From Mesorhizobium sp. AR07 (GTDB lineage: Bacteria; Pseudomonadota; Alphaproteobacteria; Rhizobiales; Rhizobiaceae), in the NCBI RefSeq assembly GCF_024746815.1, contig NZ_CP080525.1, positions 310,001-374,000 of the forward strand: DNA of 64,000 nucleotides. The letters are read 5' to 3'. How positions within the stretch are numbered: position 1 is the first letter of the stretch; every line of letters starts with the position of its first letter. The notes beneath the pieces are model-generated. The model saw only the letters and a program-made list of their open reading frames with translations. It ran no database searches and was not told the DNA's origin. Positions 30,254-38,696 of the stretch are shown piece after piece. A program made the position numbers and the translations under genes.

Positions 30254-31330
30254 TCAGGCGGGCGCGGGGCCGGATGAGGCCCGCACCACGAGGTCGACCG
30301 GCAGCAATCGCTGGCTGAGCGAACCGTCATTTTCGAGGATCGCCTTGACGGCAAGGCGGCCCATTTCGGCGATCGGCTGGGCGACCGTGGTCAGCGGCGG
30401 TTCGCAGACCTCGCCCTCCGGGACACCGTCGAAGCCGACGATCGAAACGTCGCCCGGGACAGCGATCTCATGCTGGCGCAGCCAGTCCAGCGCATGCAGG
30501 GCGATCCTGTCCGACATTGCCAGGATGGCGGTCGGCGTCTCAGCGCCAGCAAAAATATGATCGAGGCCGGCCCGGACACTTTTCTCGTCATTGAGGGTTT
30601 CATAGACCGGCACCTTCGAGACGTCGATGCCGAAGCGGGAGAGTTCCGCGAAGTAGCCACGCAGGCGGTCGCGCGTACCGGAGTAAAGGGCCTTCTCGAC
30701 TTGCGCCTGCGTGGTCGGACCGAAGCCGGCGTCGGCGCAGGGCAGGGCAAGCACGGCAAAGCGACGATGCCCGAGCCCAGCCAGATGGCGCGCCGCCAGC
30801 CCTGCGCCGGCGATGTTGTCGACGCCGATCGCCGCGACCGCCTCGTCGTCCGAATCGAGATCGAGCGCGACAAAGGGCAGTTTGCGTTCGCGGGCCAGTT
30901 CGACCAGCCTTGAGCCGCCTTCGATGCAGAACACAATGAAGCCATCGACCAGCGCACTCTGGATGTTCCAGGCGAGCTGTTCATTGTTGGCGGCGGAGAC
31001 CAGCGAGATCCCCGCACCGGTCGCGTCACAAGCCCTGGAGATGCTGGCCATCATTACCCGGGCGAAAGGGTCGTCGAAGAAATAGGACAAGGGTTCCGCG
31101 GTCGCGACACCGATGGCGTTGACCTTGCCGGCGCGCAGCAGCCGACCTTTGGGGTCTGGCCCGCCATATCCCATCGCCTCGGCTGCCGCCTTGACCCGTT
31201 CGCGGACCTCCTCGCGCACGATCTCCGGACGGGCGAACACGTTGGACGCGGTGCCGTGCGAGACTCCGGCCGCTTTGGCAATGTCTGCCAGCCGGACCGG
31301 TCTTGTCTTTCCAGAGCTCAATGGCGCCAT
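30254..31330 (-). CDS. LacI family transcriptional regulator
   Basis: The 358-aa protein has the LacI helix-turn-helix (LADIAKAAGVSHGTASNVFA, about residues 14-33), a hinge region ending near residue 68 and a sugar-binding periplasmic-protein-like domain (GVATAEPLSYFFDDPF, IVGFDGVPEGEVCEPPLTTV). Start is ATG 31330 with AGGAG upstream. The upstream region and the spacer between two tiny genes hold four copies of a TTGGATCGATTCAA-type dyad with a CG centre, as LacI operators have. Local targets are therefore itself and the tiny genes. Ligand unknown. Confidence 0.92.
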   Translation of the reverse strand: MAPLSSGKTRPVRLADIAKAAGVSHGTASNVFARPEIVREEVRERVKAAAEAMGYGGPDPKGRLLRAGKVNAIGVATAEPLSYFFDDPFARVMMASISRACDATGAGISLVSAANNEQLAWNIQSALVDGFIVFCIEGGSRLVELARERKLPFVALDLDSDDEAVAAIGVDNIAGAGLAARHLAGLGHRRFAVLALPCADAGFGPTTQAQVEKALYSGTRDRLRGYFAELSRFGIDVSKVPVYETLNDEKSVRAGLDHIFAGAETPTAILAMSDRIALHALDWLRQHEIAVPGDVSIVGFDGVPEGEVCEPPLTTVAQPIAEMGRLAVKAILENDGSLSQRLLPVDLVVRASSGPAPA

Positions 31331-31366
31331 CTTCGTCTCCTGAATTCATCCCATCTAACACTTTCG

Positions 31367-31464
31367 TTGGATCGGTTCAAATTTCGTCTTGATCGAAGGC
31401 CCGATGAGGTGTATCTTTGAATCGATCCAAGGGAATAACAGCCCCAATGATTGGATCGATTCAA
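31367..31464. promoter_or_regulatory. Three LacI-type operators and a promoter
   Basis: Operator-like dyads lie at 31367-31380 (TTGGATCGGTTCAA), 31417-31430 (TTGAATCGATCCAA) and 31451-31464 (TTGGATCGATTCAA). On plus, TTGATC (31389-31394), a 17-base spacer and TATCTT (31412-31417) form a plausible promoter whose -10 abuts the second dyad. This layout fits repression of the tiny genes by the divergent LacI protein. Confidence 0.65.
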
Positions 31465-31486
31465 TCTTTGGAAAGGGAGATATGCC

Positions 31487-31630
31487 ATGCATCCCGTCAA
31501 TTATCTCTTCCAGGACGTTTATCGCAACGACTGGAGCATCGGTTCGACCATCGCGACGCAGAGGCGCCGCGACAGGATCAGCCCATGGGTTCGCGAGCTG
31601 CGGTTCCTCGTGGAGCGCAAGCGGAGTTGA
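31487..31630 (+). CDS. Small basic protein, 47 aa (paralogue 1)
   Basis: This tiny gene is supported by homology to the next one. The proteins share MHPV-YLF-D-YRN-W-I at the N-terminus and Arg-rich tails, while the codons differ mainly at third positions (CCC/CCT, GTC/GTG, CTC/CTG, TAT/TAC), as expected under protein-level selection. GGGAG lies eight bases before the ATG. There is no signal peptide or membrane segment, and the C-terminal half has many Arg and Lys. I recognise no family. It sits behind a LacI-type promoter/operator. Confidence 0.65.
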   Translation: MHPVNYLFQDVYRNDWSIGSTIATQRRRDRISPWVRELRFLVERKRS

Positions 31631-31657
31631 TCGGCACTGCCTTTTCGTGCTCATCGA

Positions 31658-31671
31658 TTGGATCGATTCAA
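31658..31671. promoter_or_regulatory. LacI-type operator before the second small gene
   Basis: TTGGATCGATTCAA is identical to the copy at 31451-31464 and stands at the same distance (about 22 bases) before its small gene. The duplicated unit is therefore operator plus ribosome-binding site plus gene. Confidence 0.6.
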
Positions 31672-31692
31672 ATCTTGAAAGGAGTGCACGTC

Positions 31693-31839
31693 ATGCATCC
31701 TGTGAGCTACCTGTTCGAAGACATCTACCGCAACTACTGGGGCATCGCGCCGGCCTCCGAACCGGAGAGGCGTCGGCTGGCGAGGCTGCGGCGGCACAAT
31801 CGCGAATTGCTCGTGCAGCCCGAGCGCCGGCAGGATTGA
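31693..31839 (+). CDS. Small basic protein, 48 aa (paralogue 2)
   Basis: This is the second member of the tandem pair, beginning MHPVSYLFEDIYRNYWGIAP and ending in an Arg-rich helix-like segment (ERRRLARLRRHNRELL). AGGAG lies ten bases before the ATG. It is preceded by its own copy of the LacI-type operator. No family is recognised. The amphipathic, basic C-terminal half could bind nucleic acid or a membrane surface, but that is speculation. Confidence 0.65.
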   Translation: MHPVSYLFEDIYRNYWGIAPASEPERRRLARLRRHNRELLVQPERRQD

Positions 31840-31921
31840 TCGTCACACAAACGAGTTTGACAGGCAGAGGCTTGGCGTTGGTCTCGTGAATGACTTGATC
31901 CGGGCAGGGCGCCGAGAGGCG

Positions 31922-32296
31922 TCAGGAACGCGCGCGCGGCAGTGCCGAGGCAGCGATCACCAGCCAGCCGGCAATGAGCAAGGTGCCGCCGATCGGCGCC
32001 GACAGCGGGAACAGCCGCGAACCGAGGAAATCGCGGGCCAGCAGGTCGCCGCAGAACAACAGAAGCCCAACCAGCAGGATCAGGCTGCCGATGCGCAGCG
32101 TCCGGGTCGCGCCGAGCAATCCGGCGGCGAGGAAGACCGGCGCATGCATGAGCAGGAAGGATGCGGCGGTGCCGACGAAAGCGCCGCCCAGATGCGCCGC
32201 CGCGGCCGACAGCGCCACGCCGGCGGCGCCACAAAGGCCACCGGCCAGGACGAGGATGCGGCCACTGTTGCCGGAAGATTGCTCGGCCGTGCTCAT
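31922..32296 (-). CDS. DUF423 family membrane protein
   Basis: The 124-aa protein has four hydrophobic segments and the family's first helix, GGLCGAAGVALSAAAAHLGG, with the later SAPIGGTLLIAGWLVIA. It is expected in the inner membrane, function unknown. Start is ATG 32296. The MFS gene upstream on the same strand ends 42 bases earlier, so they may be co-transcribed. Confidence 0.85.
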   Translation of the reverse strand: MSTAEQSSGNSGRILVLAGGLCGAAGVALSAAAAHLGGAFVGTAASFLLMHAPVFLAAGLLGATRTLRIGSLILLVGLLLFCGDLLARDFLGSRLFPLSAPIGGTLLIAGWLVIAASALPRARS

Positions 32297-32338
32297 GTCT
32301 GGGACTCCGGGACGTTCAAGGCATACAGCCCAATTCGG

Positions 32339-33592
32339 TCATAGCTTGCCGGCGTTGGCGAGCATGTCCTGCGCGCGGCGCGACTGTGCCAGCCAATTAT
32401 ACACCGCGCCGCCCGCCATCAAGACGGATGTGCCCAGAAACACCGAACGCATGCCGAAATGGCCGCCGGCAAAGCCGCCAAGCAAGGGGCCGGCGACCTG
32501 CCCGACATATTGGGCGGAGATCGAGAGCCCGAGCACATTGCCGCCGACGCCATCGGGAACATTGTGGCGGATGACGCTGGTGATGCAGGGCAAGAGCCCG
32601 CCCAGCGCCAGGCCCATCAGGAAGCGCAGGCCGATGAGTTGCCAGCTCTGCGTGACGAAGGCCTGCGGGATCAGCAGCAGGGCCGAGACGGCAAGCGCGC
32701 CGATGATGACGTTCCAATGGCCGATGCGGTCGGCGAGCTTGCCGAGGCGCGAGGCCGACAGGATGGCGCCGAGGGCTGCCGTCGACATCACGACGCCCGA
32801 GATCAGCGTGACGCGGCTCTGGTCTTCGATCAGCTGCTGCACATAGACGGTGATGATCGGCTCGATCGACATGGTGGCGAAACTCAAAAGCATGCCGGTT
32901 GCCAGCATGGCGACAACAGGCCGTTTGTCGGGAATTTGTGCCCAGCCGCCCTTTGGCTTCTGCTTCGATGACGCTTCTGGCGTTTTCGGTCGAGGATTCT
33001 CCTTGATCAGAAAGGTGGTCGCGAGGAAGGCCAGGAAGATGACGCCGCCCGACAGCAGGAAGGTGGCGCGGATGCCGATCAGCGGCGGCAACACGCCGCC
33101 AACCAGCGGGCCGACCAGCGCGCCAGCCGTGATGCCGGCCGACAGCAGGCCAAGTGCCCAGCCGGAGCGCTCCTTTGGCGTCTGCATGGCGACCAGGATG
33201 GTCGATCCGGAGGAATAGCCGCCGGCAAAGCCGATCAGCAGGCGCAGCAGCACCAGTTGCCAGACGCTCTGCACCATGCCGGTCAGCGACATGCATATGG
33301 CCATGCCGAAGCTGGCGCGAACCAGCATCACCTTGCGGCCGTAGCGGTCGCCGAGACGTCCCCAGAGCGGCGCCACCAGTGCCGCCGCGAAGAAGGTCGC
33401 GCCATAGGCGATCCCCGACCATTGCACGATCGCCGCGTGGCCTTGGGCGCCCAGCTGTTCGATGTAGAGCGGCAGGAAGGGCAAAAGCAGTGTCATGGCG
33501 ACAAGCGTCGAGAACGACCCGGCAACGCACACGAACAGATTGCGCCGCCAGTGGATGTTGAAGGTACTGTCGGTCGTCGGGGTCTGCGGCAT
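32339..33592 (-). CDS. MFS multidrug-type transporter (DHA1)
   Basis: The 417-aa protein has 12 hydrophobic segments and motif A GRLGDRYGRKVMLV between helices 2 and 3, as in TetA- or MdtG-like exporters. It ends helix 5 with the motif-C-like LGLLSAGITAGALVGPLVGG. Start is ATG 33592 with AGGA upstream. The divergent GntR gene and the GGATACCA repeats between them suggest local control. Substrate unknown. Confidence 0.87.
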   Translation of the reverse strand: MPQTPTTDSTFNIHWRRNLFVCVAGSFSTLVAMTLLLPFLPLYIEQLGAQGHAAIVQWSGIAYGATFFAAALVAPLWGRLGDRYGRKVMLVRASFGMAICMSLTGMVQSVWQLVLLRLLIGFAGGYSSGSTILVAMQTPKERSGWALGLLSAGITAGALVGPLVGGVLPPLIGIRATFLLSGGVIFLAFLATTFLIKENPRPKTPEASSKQKPKGGWAQIPDKRPVVAMLATGMLLSFATMSIEPIITVYVQQLIEDQSRVTLISGVVMSTAALGAILSASRLGKLADRIGHWNVIIGALAVSALLLIPQAFVTQSWQLIGLRFLMGLALGGLLPCITSVIRHNVPDGVGGNVLGLSISAQYVGQVAGPLLGGFAGGHFGMRSVFLGTSVLMAGGAVYNWLAQSRRAQDMLANAGKL

Positions 33593-33636
33593 GTCATATG
33601 TCCTGTCCGAGCAAGGCCCGTATCGGCGGTTGCGGC

Positions 33637-33668
33637 GGATACCATTTTGGGATACCAAGCTGGTATCC
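33637..33668. promoter_or_regulatory. GGATACCA repeats, candidate GntR operator
   Basis: GGATACCA occurs at 33637-33644 and 33650-33657, and its complement TGGTATCC at 33661-33668. The last two form the dyad GGATACCA-AGC-TGGTATCC. GntR/FCD operators commonly have a TGGT...ACCA core. The site is midway between the MFS and GntR starts. Confidence 0.6.
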
Positions 33669-33776
33669 GTCATGGACGCAAGCCTGGCCGCTGTCAATGC
33701 GACCCTCTCGAACGTGATCGGAAAACGCCGACGGCAAGCCGATCGCCGGCGAACCGCTGGAGAAACGGAAACGACC

Positions 33777-34442
33777 ATGTCGCAGATGCAGAGCGTCGAA
33801 AAACAGCTTCGGCGGATGATCCTGGGCCTCGAGATCGGTCCCGGCGAGAAACTGACCGAGCGCTGGGTCGAAAGCCGTTTCGGCGCGTCGCGAACCCCTG
33901 TCAGGGCCGCGCTGCTGCGGCTGGAGACAGAGGGCCTGGTCGGCAGGGACGGCCGTGGCTGGACCGTGTCGCCGATCAACCTGGCCGAACTCGAGCAGAT
34001 CGCCGTCTACCGGGAGGCGGTCGAGGTTGCGGCGCTTCGCCTGACATGTGCCTTGGCGGATCGGAGCGCCGTCGATGTCATCGAGGCGATGCTCGATTCC
34101 TGCGGCACCGACACGCCGCGTGAGGAATGGCATCGTGTCGGCATGGATTTTCACATCGAGCTGGCGCGGCTGTCAGGCAACGAATTCCTGTTCCGGGCGG
34201 TTCGCGATGCGATGACGCGCCTGTCGCGGGCCCGCTGGCTGGAGGTTCGCGACGAGGCGGCGCTTACTCGCGCCTGGGCTGAACATCGCGCCATTCTGGC
34301 CGCCACGCGCCTTGGCGATGCCGATGAAGCAGCGCGGCTGCTGTCGGCACACATCGTCGGCAGCCGCGATCGGCTGGTGACGTCGCTTGCCGACGATCGA
34401 CGCGGTCTTCGGGCCAGGGGCTTCGCGGTCGTCGCCGCTTGA
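33777..34442 (+). CDS. GntR family (FCD subfamily) transcriptional regulator
   Basis: The 221-aa protein has an N-terminal winged helix (SVEKQLRRMILGLEIGPGEKL, then SRTPVRAALLRLETEGLV) and an all-helical FCD effector domain with metal/ligand residues in MDFHIELARLSGNEFL and WAEHRAIL. I chose ATG 33777 because it gives the usual family length and puts the dyad upstream of it. ATG 33672 in the same frame would begin four bases after the dyad. Probable regulator of the divergent MFS gene. Ligand unknown. Confidence 0.88.
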   Translation: MSQMQSVEKQLRRMILGLEIGPGEKLTERWVESRFGASRTPVRAALLRLETEGLVGRDGRGWTVSPINLAELEQIAVYREAVEVAALRLTCALADRSAVDVIEAMLDSCGTDTPREEWHRVGMDFHIELARLSGNEFLFRAVRDAMTRLSRARWLEVRDEAALTRAWAEHRAILAATRLGDADEAARLLSAHIVGSRDRLVTSLADDRRGLRARGFAVVAA

Positions 34443-34544
34443 AGCGGTTTACGAGGCGGAGTAGTCGCTGCGCAAAAGGCAGGGTCTGGGCGCGACCTGC
34501 ACTTTCGGCCTCGCTTCACGGACACTGATGGCGTAAGAGCGGCG

Positions 34545-34805
34545 ATGGAAAACAACCGATTTGAAACACCCGTGACCGTCAAGTCAGTCGCGGCGGGAAG
34601 CACACAGCTCTTGCGTACGGCGCGTGAGGCTTCCGACTACCTTCTCAACAGTTGGCCCGGCAAGCGCAGCCCCAAGCATCGCGCGGCCCTGCAGGCCTGT
34701 CACGATGCGCTGGCTGGCGACAAGCCGGCGATGAACGCCAGGCGTGCCTTCATCGCGGCAGCGCGCGAAGTGGACGTCTTTGTCAGCGACAAGGCGCCGG
34801 CCTGA
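34545..34805 (+). CDS. DUF982 family protein
   Basis: The 86-aa protein has the DUF982 arrangement common in rhizobia: a short strand region (FETPVTVKS), then a helix LLRTAREASDYLLNSWPGKRSPKHRAALQAC and a second helix ARRAFIAAAREVDVFV. It is cytosolic, function unknown. A strong terminator follows. Confidence 0.82.
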   Translation: MENNRFETPVTVKSVAAGSTQLLRTAREASDYLLNSWPGKRSPKHRAALQACHDALAGDKPAMNARRAFIAAAREVDVFVSDKAPA

Positions 34806-34845
34806 CACAAGCGACACTCCGGGGCGACACTCCGGATTGAGGCAC

Positions 34846-34867
34846 GGCCCGCATTTGCGGGCCTTTT
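34846..34867 (+). terminator. Rho-independent terminator after DUF982 gene
   Basis: The stem GGCCCGC / GCGGGCC with loop ATTT is followed by TTTT. It also lies just beyond the 3' end of the small minus-strand gene. Confidence 0.75.
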
Positions 34868-34871
34868 GCCG

Positions 34872-35018
34872 TCACTTCGCCGCTTCGGTTTCAGTTTCGT
34901 CCTCAGGCTTCGACCGCTCGCGCGCGGCAACCTTGGCCGCCAGCTTTTCTGCCTTCTTGGCCGCCTTCTGGCGGTCGCGTTCCTTGCGTTCCTGATCGTA
35001 GTTTGGTGCTCTCGCCAT
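34872..35018 (-). CDS. Small charged protein, 48 aa (MARAPNYDQERKERDRQK...)
   Basis: This small gene is too short for usual gene callers. The protein is almost entirely charged and helical (Lys/Arg/Glu/Ala-rich), with the N-terminus MARAPNYDQERKERDRQK that recurs in small conserved rhizobial proteins, as far as I recall. AAAAGGAG stands six bases before the ATG. It is convergent with the DUF982 gene. Function unknown. Confidence 0.65.
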   Translation of the reverse strand: MARAPNYDQERKERDRQKAAKKAEKLAAKVAARERSKPEDETETEAAK

Positions 35019-35077
35019 ATCGGCTCCTTTTCCACTGCTGGACCGGTTCGTCGTTTCACGGAAACGCGGAACCGCCC

Positions 35078-35168
35078 TATCTCTTTGTTTGACGCAATTC
35101 CCTAGGGAAAGCGCTATGCGCTTTTCCCAGGAAAACCGTTTCGCACTTTTCCTGGAATTGCTTTAGCG
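35078..35168. repeat. AATTCC-family palindromic repeat, left of GT90 gene
   Basis: The element runs from TATCTCTTTGTTTGACGCAA to TTTTCCTGGAATTGCTTTAG and contains CAATTCC...GGAATTG and GGGAAAGCGC...GCGCTTTTCCC stems. A near-complementary inverted copy is at 36314-36404. Confidence 0.8.
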
Positions 35169-35341
35169 GCTCTGACCCTGCCTAGGAGCATTAGCCGTCA
35201 AACACAACAGCAGAAGCGATCGTGCCCGGCCGTTCGCGTCGATGATGGTCCAAGGCTTGCAAGATGCGCGGCACAATGATGTAGGGAGAGCCGGGCACCG
35301 GCGTATAGCGAACTGCCCGTTTGTTTTTAATCAAGTGACCA

Positions 35342-36313
35342 ATGGCCACAACTGCACGAACGACGGCAAAGGTTTTCTACTATGCGCGAAATTTCGCGCG
35401 CGATGTCGTCCCCCAGCAATTGTTTCGCCGGCAGCTGGCGGGCCGGCTCGCAAAGGCCAGGCTCTCGGACGGCTCGGTTCGCCACAGGCTGAACTGCTAC
35501 AACAAGCTGCAGGATGCCTTTACGCCCAGCCCTAATGCAGTGCGCCTCAGCAACCTGCCTTTTTACCCGACCATGTACTATTACGACCTGAAGGAATTTG
35601 CCCGCTACTTCGATCCGGCATTGCTCGTCGACGTGGAGTTCGGCGATGTTGCCGACGTGCCGAAAGTGCCTTCGATCGTCAAGGATCGACCGATCCGTGC
35701 GGACAACGGCAATGCGGTGATCATGAAGCTCGACAAGTTTCGGCACTTCCACATGCCTGCCGACGCAACCGCATTCGCCGACAAACTCCCGGCCGTGGTC
35801 TGGCGCGGCGATCTCAACAATCCGATAAGGACGAGGTTCCTGGAAGCCGTGCGCGAGTTGCCGTTCTGCGACGCCGGCTCACACAAGCAGGACACACCGG
35901 CCCAGTACAGCAGGCCTTATCTCGGCATCAGCCAGCAGCAGCGTTATCGCTACATCGTCTCGCTCGAAGGCAATGACGTGGCGACCAACCTCAAATGGAT
36001 CATGAACTCGAACTCGCTGTGTCTGATGCCGCCACCGACATACGAGACATGGTTCGCGGAGAGGGAGCTCGAAGCGAACGTTCACTATGTTCCGCTTGAG
36101 GCGGATTTCTCAAACCTCGCGGAACGCGTGGCGTATTTCGAGCGGCACCCGACGCAAGCCGAGCGCATCATCACTGCCGCGAATGCCTATTGCAGGACAT
36201 TCGCCCACGAGCAGGCCGAGCAGGCGATCTCGCTGCTCGTGCTCTACAAATACTTCGTGCTCAGCGGCCAGATGGAACCCGACGCCGAGGTCTGGCGCTA
36301 TATCGTGGGTTAG
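35342..36313 (+). CDS. Glycosyltransferase family 90 (CAP10/LpsA-like)
   Basis: The 323-aa protein resembles the GT90 family (CAP10 domain), which includes LPS-modifying enzymes such as LpsA. Characteristic stretches are AVVWRGDLNNPIRTRFLEAV (about residues 150-170), YRYIVSLEGNDVATNLKWIM (about 200-220), SNSLCLMPPPTYETWFAERE and HYVPLEADFSNL. It likely transfers a sugar to LPS or another envelope glycan at the cytoplasmic side. No other polysaccharide gene adjoins it. It is bracketed by inverted repeats, so it may be a mobile accessory gene. Confidence 0.85.
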   Translation: MATTARTTAKVFYYARNFARDVVPQQLFRRQLAGRLAKARLSDGSVRHRLNCYNKLQDAFTPSPNAVRLSNLPFYPTMYYYDLKEFARYFDPALLVDVEFGDVADVPKVPSIVKDRPIRADNGNAVIMKLDKFRHFHMPADATAFADKLPAVVWRGDLNNPIRTRFLEAVRELPFCDAGSHKQDTPAQYSRPYLGISQQQRYRYIVSLEGNDVATNLKWIMNSNSLCLMPPPTYETWFAERELEANVHYVPLEADFSNLAERVAYFERHPTQAERIITAANAYCRTFAHEQAEQAISLLVLYKYFVLSGQMEPDAEVWRYIVG

Positions 36314-36404
36314 AGCAATTCCAGGAAAAGTGTGAAACGCTTTTCCCGGGAAAAGCGCTTAGCCTTTCCCTTAGGAAATTGCGTCAAAACAAAGAGATAG
36401 AGCG
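36314..36404. repeat. AATTCC-family palindromic repeat, right of GT90 gene (inverted copy)
   Basis: The reverse complement matches 35078-35168 over nearly its full length, including the outer AAAGAGATAGAGCGG segment. It begins right after the GT90 stop codon and may act as its terminator. Confidence 0.8.
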
Positions 36405-36462
36405 GAGCCGCTCCAGAAGCCTGGCGGGCACCGCCCGGCGGGCTCCTTTTGGAAATCCGTGG

Positions 36463-37506
36463 TCACACGCCGCTGCGGTCAATCACCAGATCGGCGGCGC
36501 CAAAACGGTCCTTGGCCGTCAGTTGCTGGTGCCAGTAGGGATAGAGCAGGGGCGGCCGGCTGACCGCGTCGAGGCGGTCACGTTCCTCGCCGGTAAGCAT
36601 CAGGCTTGCCGCCGCGATGTTGTCGCGGAACTGCGTTTCGGTCCTGCCGCCGATGACCAGCGAACTGACCGCCGGCCGGCCGAGCAGCCAGGCCAGTGCC
36701 ACCTGAGCTGCCGACACGCCGCGCTGCGTGCCAATCTCGACAAGGACATCGACGATCCGCCAGAGCCGGTCCTCGTCGCGGATCGGCGGCTCGGACCAGC
36801 CCGCAAGTTGACGGGCGGTGGGGCTGTCGCGGCGGTATTTGCCGGACAGCAATCCGCCGGCGAGCGGGCTCCAGACCAGCACGCCCAACCCCTGGTCGAC
36901 CGAAATCGGCAGCAATTCATATTCCGCCTCGCGCGCTTCCAGCGTGTAGTGGATCTGCTGGGTGACGAAGCGCGGCTGGTGATGGCTGTCGCTGATGCCG
37001 AGCGCCTTCATCACCTGCCAGCCGGAATAGTTGGAACAGCCGACATAGCGGACCTTGCCCTGGGCAACCAGCGTGTCGAGCGCGGCGATGGTTTCCTCGA
37101 GCGGTGTCACGCCGTCCCATTCGTGCAGGAAGTAGATGTCGATGACGTCGGTCTTCAACCGCTTCAGGCTCTTTTCGCATTCGCGGATCAGGTGATGGCG
37201 CGACAGGCCTTCATCGTTCGGACCGTTGCCGATCCGCATCCGCGCCTTGGACGCGATCAGCACGTCGCCCTTGCGCTTGCCGCCGAGCGCCTCGCCGATG
37301 ATTTCTTCGGAAAGGCCGTTCGAATAGACATTGGCGGTGTCGATGACGTTGATGCCGGCATCGATGCAGAGATCGATCATCCGGCGTGCCTCGTCGAGGT
37401 CGGTCTTGCCGACAGCCGAAAACGCGCCGGCGCCGCCGAAGGTCATGGTGCCCATGGTCAATGTCGAAACTTTCAAGCCGGAACGGCCGAGGGTGCGGTA
37501 TTCCAT
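36463..37506 (-). CDS. Aldo/keto reductase
   Basis: The 347-aa protein is an NADPH-dependent oxidoreductase with a TIM barrel. The catalytic tetrad is visible: Asp and Tyr in INVIDTANVYSNGLSEEIIG, Lys in VLIASKARM and His in IYFLHEWDG. The cofactor-binding end shows VSSLVIGGRTETQFRDNI. Start is ATG 37506 (MEYRTLGRSGLKVS), the standard family N-terminus. Substrate unknown. Confidence 0.9.
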   Translation of the reverse strand: MEYRTLGRSGLKVSTLTMGTMTFGGAGAFSAVGKTDLDEARRMIDLCIDAGINVIDTANVYSNGLSEEIIGEALGGKRKGDVLIASKARMRIGNGPNDEGLSRHHLIRECEKSLKRLKTDVIDIYFLHEWDGVTPLEETIAALDTLVAQGKVRYVGCSNYSGWQVMKALGISDSHHQPRFVTQQIHYTLEAREAEYELLPISVDQGLGVLVWSPLAGGLLSGKYRRDSPTARQLAGWSEPPIRDEDRLWRIVDVLVEIGTQRGVSAAQVALAWLLGRPAVSSLVIGGRTETQFRDNIAAASLMLTGEERDRLDAVSRPPLLYPYWHQQLTAKDRFGAADLVIDRSGV

Positions 37507-37775
37507 GTCAGTCCTCGCGATTGTTGTTGAAGGCAGCGCCCGGATGGGCCTGCCCCATTTGTAGGACAATTTGGACCGTTTGTCGCCATGCCACGACGAC
37601 GGATCGATCATGCCTCGCCGGATTTGCAGCGGCGGCCATCACGCCCAGGCTTGCAATAAAACCGTCATTGCCGGCCTATATTGCAGTCGGCTCAGGTGTT
37701 GCCACTCCGGGGCGCAGGCCAGGGGTTTGGGGCGCCGGACGTGGATCGACAGGGCTTGCAAGCGGAGCAGCTGAA

Positions 37776-38696
37776 ATGACCGAGCTAAAACAGAATTCTC
37801 CTGCCAAGGACTGGCTTGAAGCCGAACTCGCCGACACGCTCGACGAAGACTATGAGCTCGAAATGTCGGAGCCGGCGCTGTCGATGGAGATCGCCAAGAT
37901 CTACAAGAACTCGCATCCGCCTTCGATCGACCGCATGCAGTATTTTCGCGACCTGATCAGCTTGCAGTCCGAGCTGATCAAGCTGCAGTCCTGGGTCGCC
38001 TACCACAAGAAGAAGCTGGTGGTGATCTTCGAAGGCCGCGACTCCGCCGGCAAGGGCGGCGTGATCAAGCGCATCACGCAGCGGCTCAATCCGCGCATCT
38101 GCCGCGTCGTCGCCCTTCCGGCCCCGACCGAGCGCGAGAAGTCGCAATGGTATTTCCAGCGCTATGTCCCGCATCTGCCGGCTGGCGGCGAGATCGTGCT
38201 GTTCGACCGCTCCTGGTACAACCGCTCGGGCGTCGAACGGGTGATGGGCTTTGCCGGACCGGCGCAGGTGGAAGAATTCTTCCACGACGTGCCGGAGTTC
38301 GAGCGCATGCTGGTCCGCTCGGGCATCACGGTGGTCAAATACTGGTTCTCGATCACCGACGAGGAACAGCAGATGCGCTTCCTGATGCGCATCCACGATC
38401 CGATGAAGCAGTGGAAGCTGTCGCCGATGGACCTGCAGTCGCGCGTGCGGTGGGAACAGTACACGAAGGCCAAGGAAGAGACCTTCGCCCGCACCAATAT
38501 TCCCGAGGCGCCCTGGTTCATCGTCGAGGGCAACGACAAGAAGCGGGCGCGGCTGAACTGCATCGACCACCTGCTCAAACAGATGCCGTATGAAGAGGTG
38601 CCGCACGAGGAGATCATGCTGCCCGAGCGCGTCTTCAATCCCGAATACGAGCGCCAGACGCTGCCGCGCGAGCTTTATGTTCCGGAGAAGTATTGA
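37776..38696 (+). CDS. ppk2: Polyphosphate kinase 2
   Basis: PPK2 uses polyphosphate to phosphorylate nucleoside mono- or diphosphates, or runs in reverse. The 306-aa protein is a single PPK2 domain with Walker A FEGRDSAGKGG (about residues 86-96), Walker B region VLFDRSWYNRSGVERVMGF and the lid with HDPMKQWKLSPMD. The N-terminal 50 residues are acidic. GGAG precedes ATG 37776. It belongs to the class I (NDP kinase-type) group by length and motifs, though class is inferred. It is functionally linked with ppx at the window start. Confidence 0.93.
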   Translation: MTELKQNSPAKDWLEAELADTLDEDYELEMSEPALSMEIAKIYKNSHPPSIDRMQYFRDLISLQSELIKLQSWVAYHKKKLVVIFEGRDSAGKGGVIKRITQRLNPRICRVVALPAPTEREKSQWYFQRYVPHLPAGGEIVLFDRSWYNRSGVERVMGFAGPAQVEEFFHDVPEFERMLVRSGITVVKYWFSITDEEQQMRFLMRIHDPMKQWKLSPMDLQSRVRWEQYTKAKEETFARTNIPEAPWFIVEGNDKKRARLNCIDHLLKQMPYEEVPHEEIMLPERVFNPEYERQTLPRELYVPEKY

